A stretch of DNA of 45,151 bases from Bacteroidales bacterium (GTDB taxonomy: Bacteria; Bacteroidota; Bacteroidia; Bacteroidales; FEN-979). Both the position numbers and the translations under genes were made by a program. Below the pieces are notes generated by a model that was not told the origin of the DNA, did no database searches, and saw nothing but the letters and a program-made list of their open reading frames with translations. Below are positions 44,397-45,151 of the stretch, in pieces. The stretch lies in the NCBI GenBank assembly GCA_017882335.1, contig JADGPR010000019.1:1-45151 (forward strand), read 5' to 3'. The number at the start of each line of letters is the position of its first letter. The stretch's first letter is position 1.

Positions 44397-45092
44397 TCAT
44401 ATTTTGTCGGCGGCGTCTAAATTTATTTTTTTCATAAACTGCTCACGATAACTCAAACCAATTGGAATGCGCTCTGCTCCGATCTTTATTTTGTTCCGCT
44501 CAATGCTTTCGATTTTATTCATCGCCACAATGAATGATTTATGAATGCGAATGAAATTACCAGAAGGCAATAAACTTTCCATGTTCCGGAAACTCTGCAA
44601 AGTCATTATTTTACTCTTTTGTGTTACAATCCTCAAATAAGCGCCCTTACCTTCGATGTATAAAATGTCAGAAAAATTGATCCGTTCCATCCGGTATTCT
44701 GTCTTTACAAACATATACTCCTTTTGAGATCTGACATCGGAATCCGATTGTAATTTATCAATGGCTTTCAGGAACCGCTCAAATGAATATGGCTTTAACA
44801 GATAATCGGCAACCGAATGATCAAAACCGCTTATGGCATATTGACTGTATGCCGACACGATGATAATCTGAGGAGGGTTCTGCAACGATTCAAGAAATTG
44901 CAAACCGGAAAATTGTTCCATCTGAATATCAAGAAAAACCAGATCGACAGGGTTGGACTTCATAAATGAAATAGCATCAATTCCGTTATTGAACGACTTT
45001 AATAAGTTCAAGTACGGGACCAGTTTAATAAACCCCTCCAGTTTTTCAATAGCCAGAGGGGTATCGTCTACAACTATGCAATTAATGCTCAT
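44397..45092 (-). CDS. LytTR-type response regulator
   Basis: The 231-residue protein has a receiver domain (1-115) with CIVVDDTP, the phospho-acceptor Asp55 in LVFLDIQM, the switch Ser in VSAY and Lys in LLKPY, then a LytTR DNA-binding domain (about 130-225) with VKTEYRMERINFSDILYIEGKGAYLRI and FIRIHKSFIVAMNKI. This matches the LytR/AlgR family, which binds direct repeats upstream of its targets. Its start overlaps the end of the upstream gene by 11 bases, so the two are translationally coupled, as usual for LytS/LytR-type pairs. Targets are unknown; the T9SS gene next door is transcribed in the same direction. Confidence 0.94.
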   Translation of the reverse strand: MSINCIVVDDTPLAIEKLEGFIKLVPYLNLLKSFNNGIDAISFMKSNPVDLVFLDIQMEQFSGLQFLESLQNPPQIIIVSAYSQYAISGFDHSVADYLLKPYSFERFLKAIDKLQSDSDVRSQKEYMFVKTEYRMERINFSDILYIEGKGAYLRIVTQKSKIMTLQSFRNMESLLPSGNFIRIHKSFIVAMNKIESIERNKIKIGAERIPIGLSYREQFMKKINLDAADKI

Positions 45093-45151
45093 GGGTGTTC
45101 ACTGATAAAGTTACAATGAAAGTATTATTGTCTTCTTTAATGTTAAGTGTA
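45082..45151 (-). CDS. C-terminal end of the upstream gene, presumably the sensor histidine kinase
   Basis: Only 22 codons are in the window (LNIKEDNNTFIVTLSVNTHEH, then TAA at 45084-45082). The frame overlaps the regulator start by 11 bases. The beta-strand pattern NTFIVTLSV is how the ATPase domain of LytS-type kinases ends, and such a kinase is expected here. The identification rests on context. Confidence 0.6.
   Translation of the reverse strand, partial: TLNIKEDNNTFIVTLSVNTHEH

Overview
The window reads as chromosome of a member of the Bacteroidota, probably a Bacteroidales-type environmental lineage. The evidence is: two secreted proteins with C-terminal type IX secretion (T9SS) sorting domains, promoters of the TTTG/TAnnTTTG class, start codons without Shine-Dalgarno sequences, an HU-like protein of the kind common in this phylum, a DUF2851 protein, and intergenic spaces full of short phylum-typical repeats. 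The order-level call is inference.

Layout. (1) 1-2321: the end of an ETF:quinone oxidoreductase and a fused EtfB-EtfA flavoprotein, an electron-transfer pair. (2) 2474-3790: a decay zone with a serine-hydrolase pseudogene that has lost its catalytic SxxK segment and a remnant of a DUF4143-type ATPase. (3) 4053-11534: an accessory block of mostly unrecognised genes: a 735-aa beta-rich protein, a membrane-TPR protein, a small cluster (37-aa membrane peptide, 103-aa protein, outer-membrane-type protein), a small membrane protein preceded by four 22-bp palindromic repeats, an HU-like protein and a NarL-type response regulator. (4) 11891-19560: a defence island with a complete type I restriction-modification operon (hsdM-hsdS-hsdR), flanked by three orphan membrane proteins and a long diverged repeat present twice. 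(5) 20083-20733: tRNA-Pro and tRNA-Ser with a four-helix-bundle gene between them, bracketed by an 18-bp perfect inverted repeat; a second, decayed tRNA-end/terminator copy lies on the island side of tRNA-Pro.

(6) 21414-38689: core and housekeeping genes: an aconitase-superfamily hydratase, a membrane metallophosphoesterase, a cysteine-synthase-family enzyme with a Cys-rich tail, a giant 23-repeat TPR-like protein, a LolD-type ABC ATPase, sucC, a glycosyltransferase overlapping sucC tail to tail, a CtpA-type protease, a rhomboid protease, a helix-hairpin-helix membrane protein and DUF2851. (7) 38750-44304: a T9SS cargo protein; the cell-division/RNA-decay locus (coiled-coil gene, zapA, a probable 6S RNA, rny) behind a good phylum-type promoter; and a second T9SS cargo on the other strand. 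(8) 44397-45151: a LytTR response regulator and the last codons of its presumed sensor kinase.

The most rewarding parts are the unannotated 6S-like RNA between zapA and rny, the 22-bp palindrome array, the 4-10 kb cluster of unknown genes (including a 37-aa membrane peptide easily missed by gene callers), the inverted-repeat-bounded unit between the tRNAs, and the 720-bp internal duplication in the giant repeat protein. All family calls come from reading the sequence; no database search was run.
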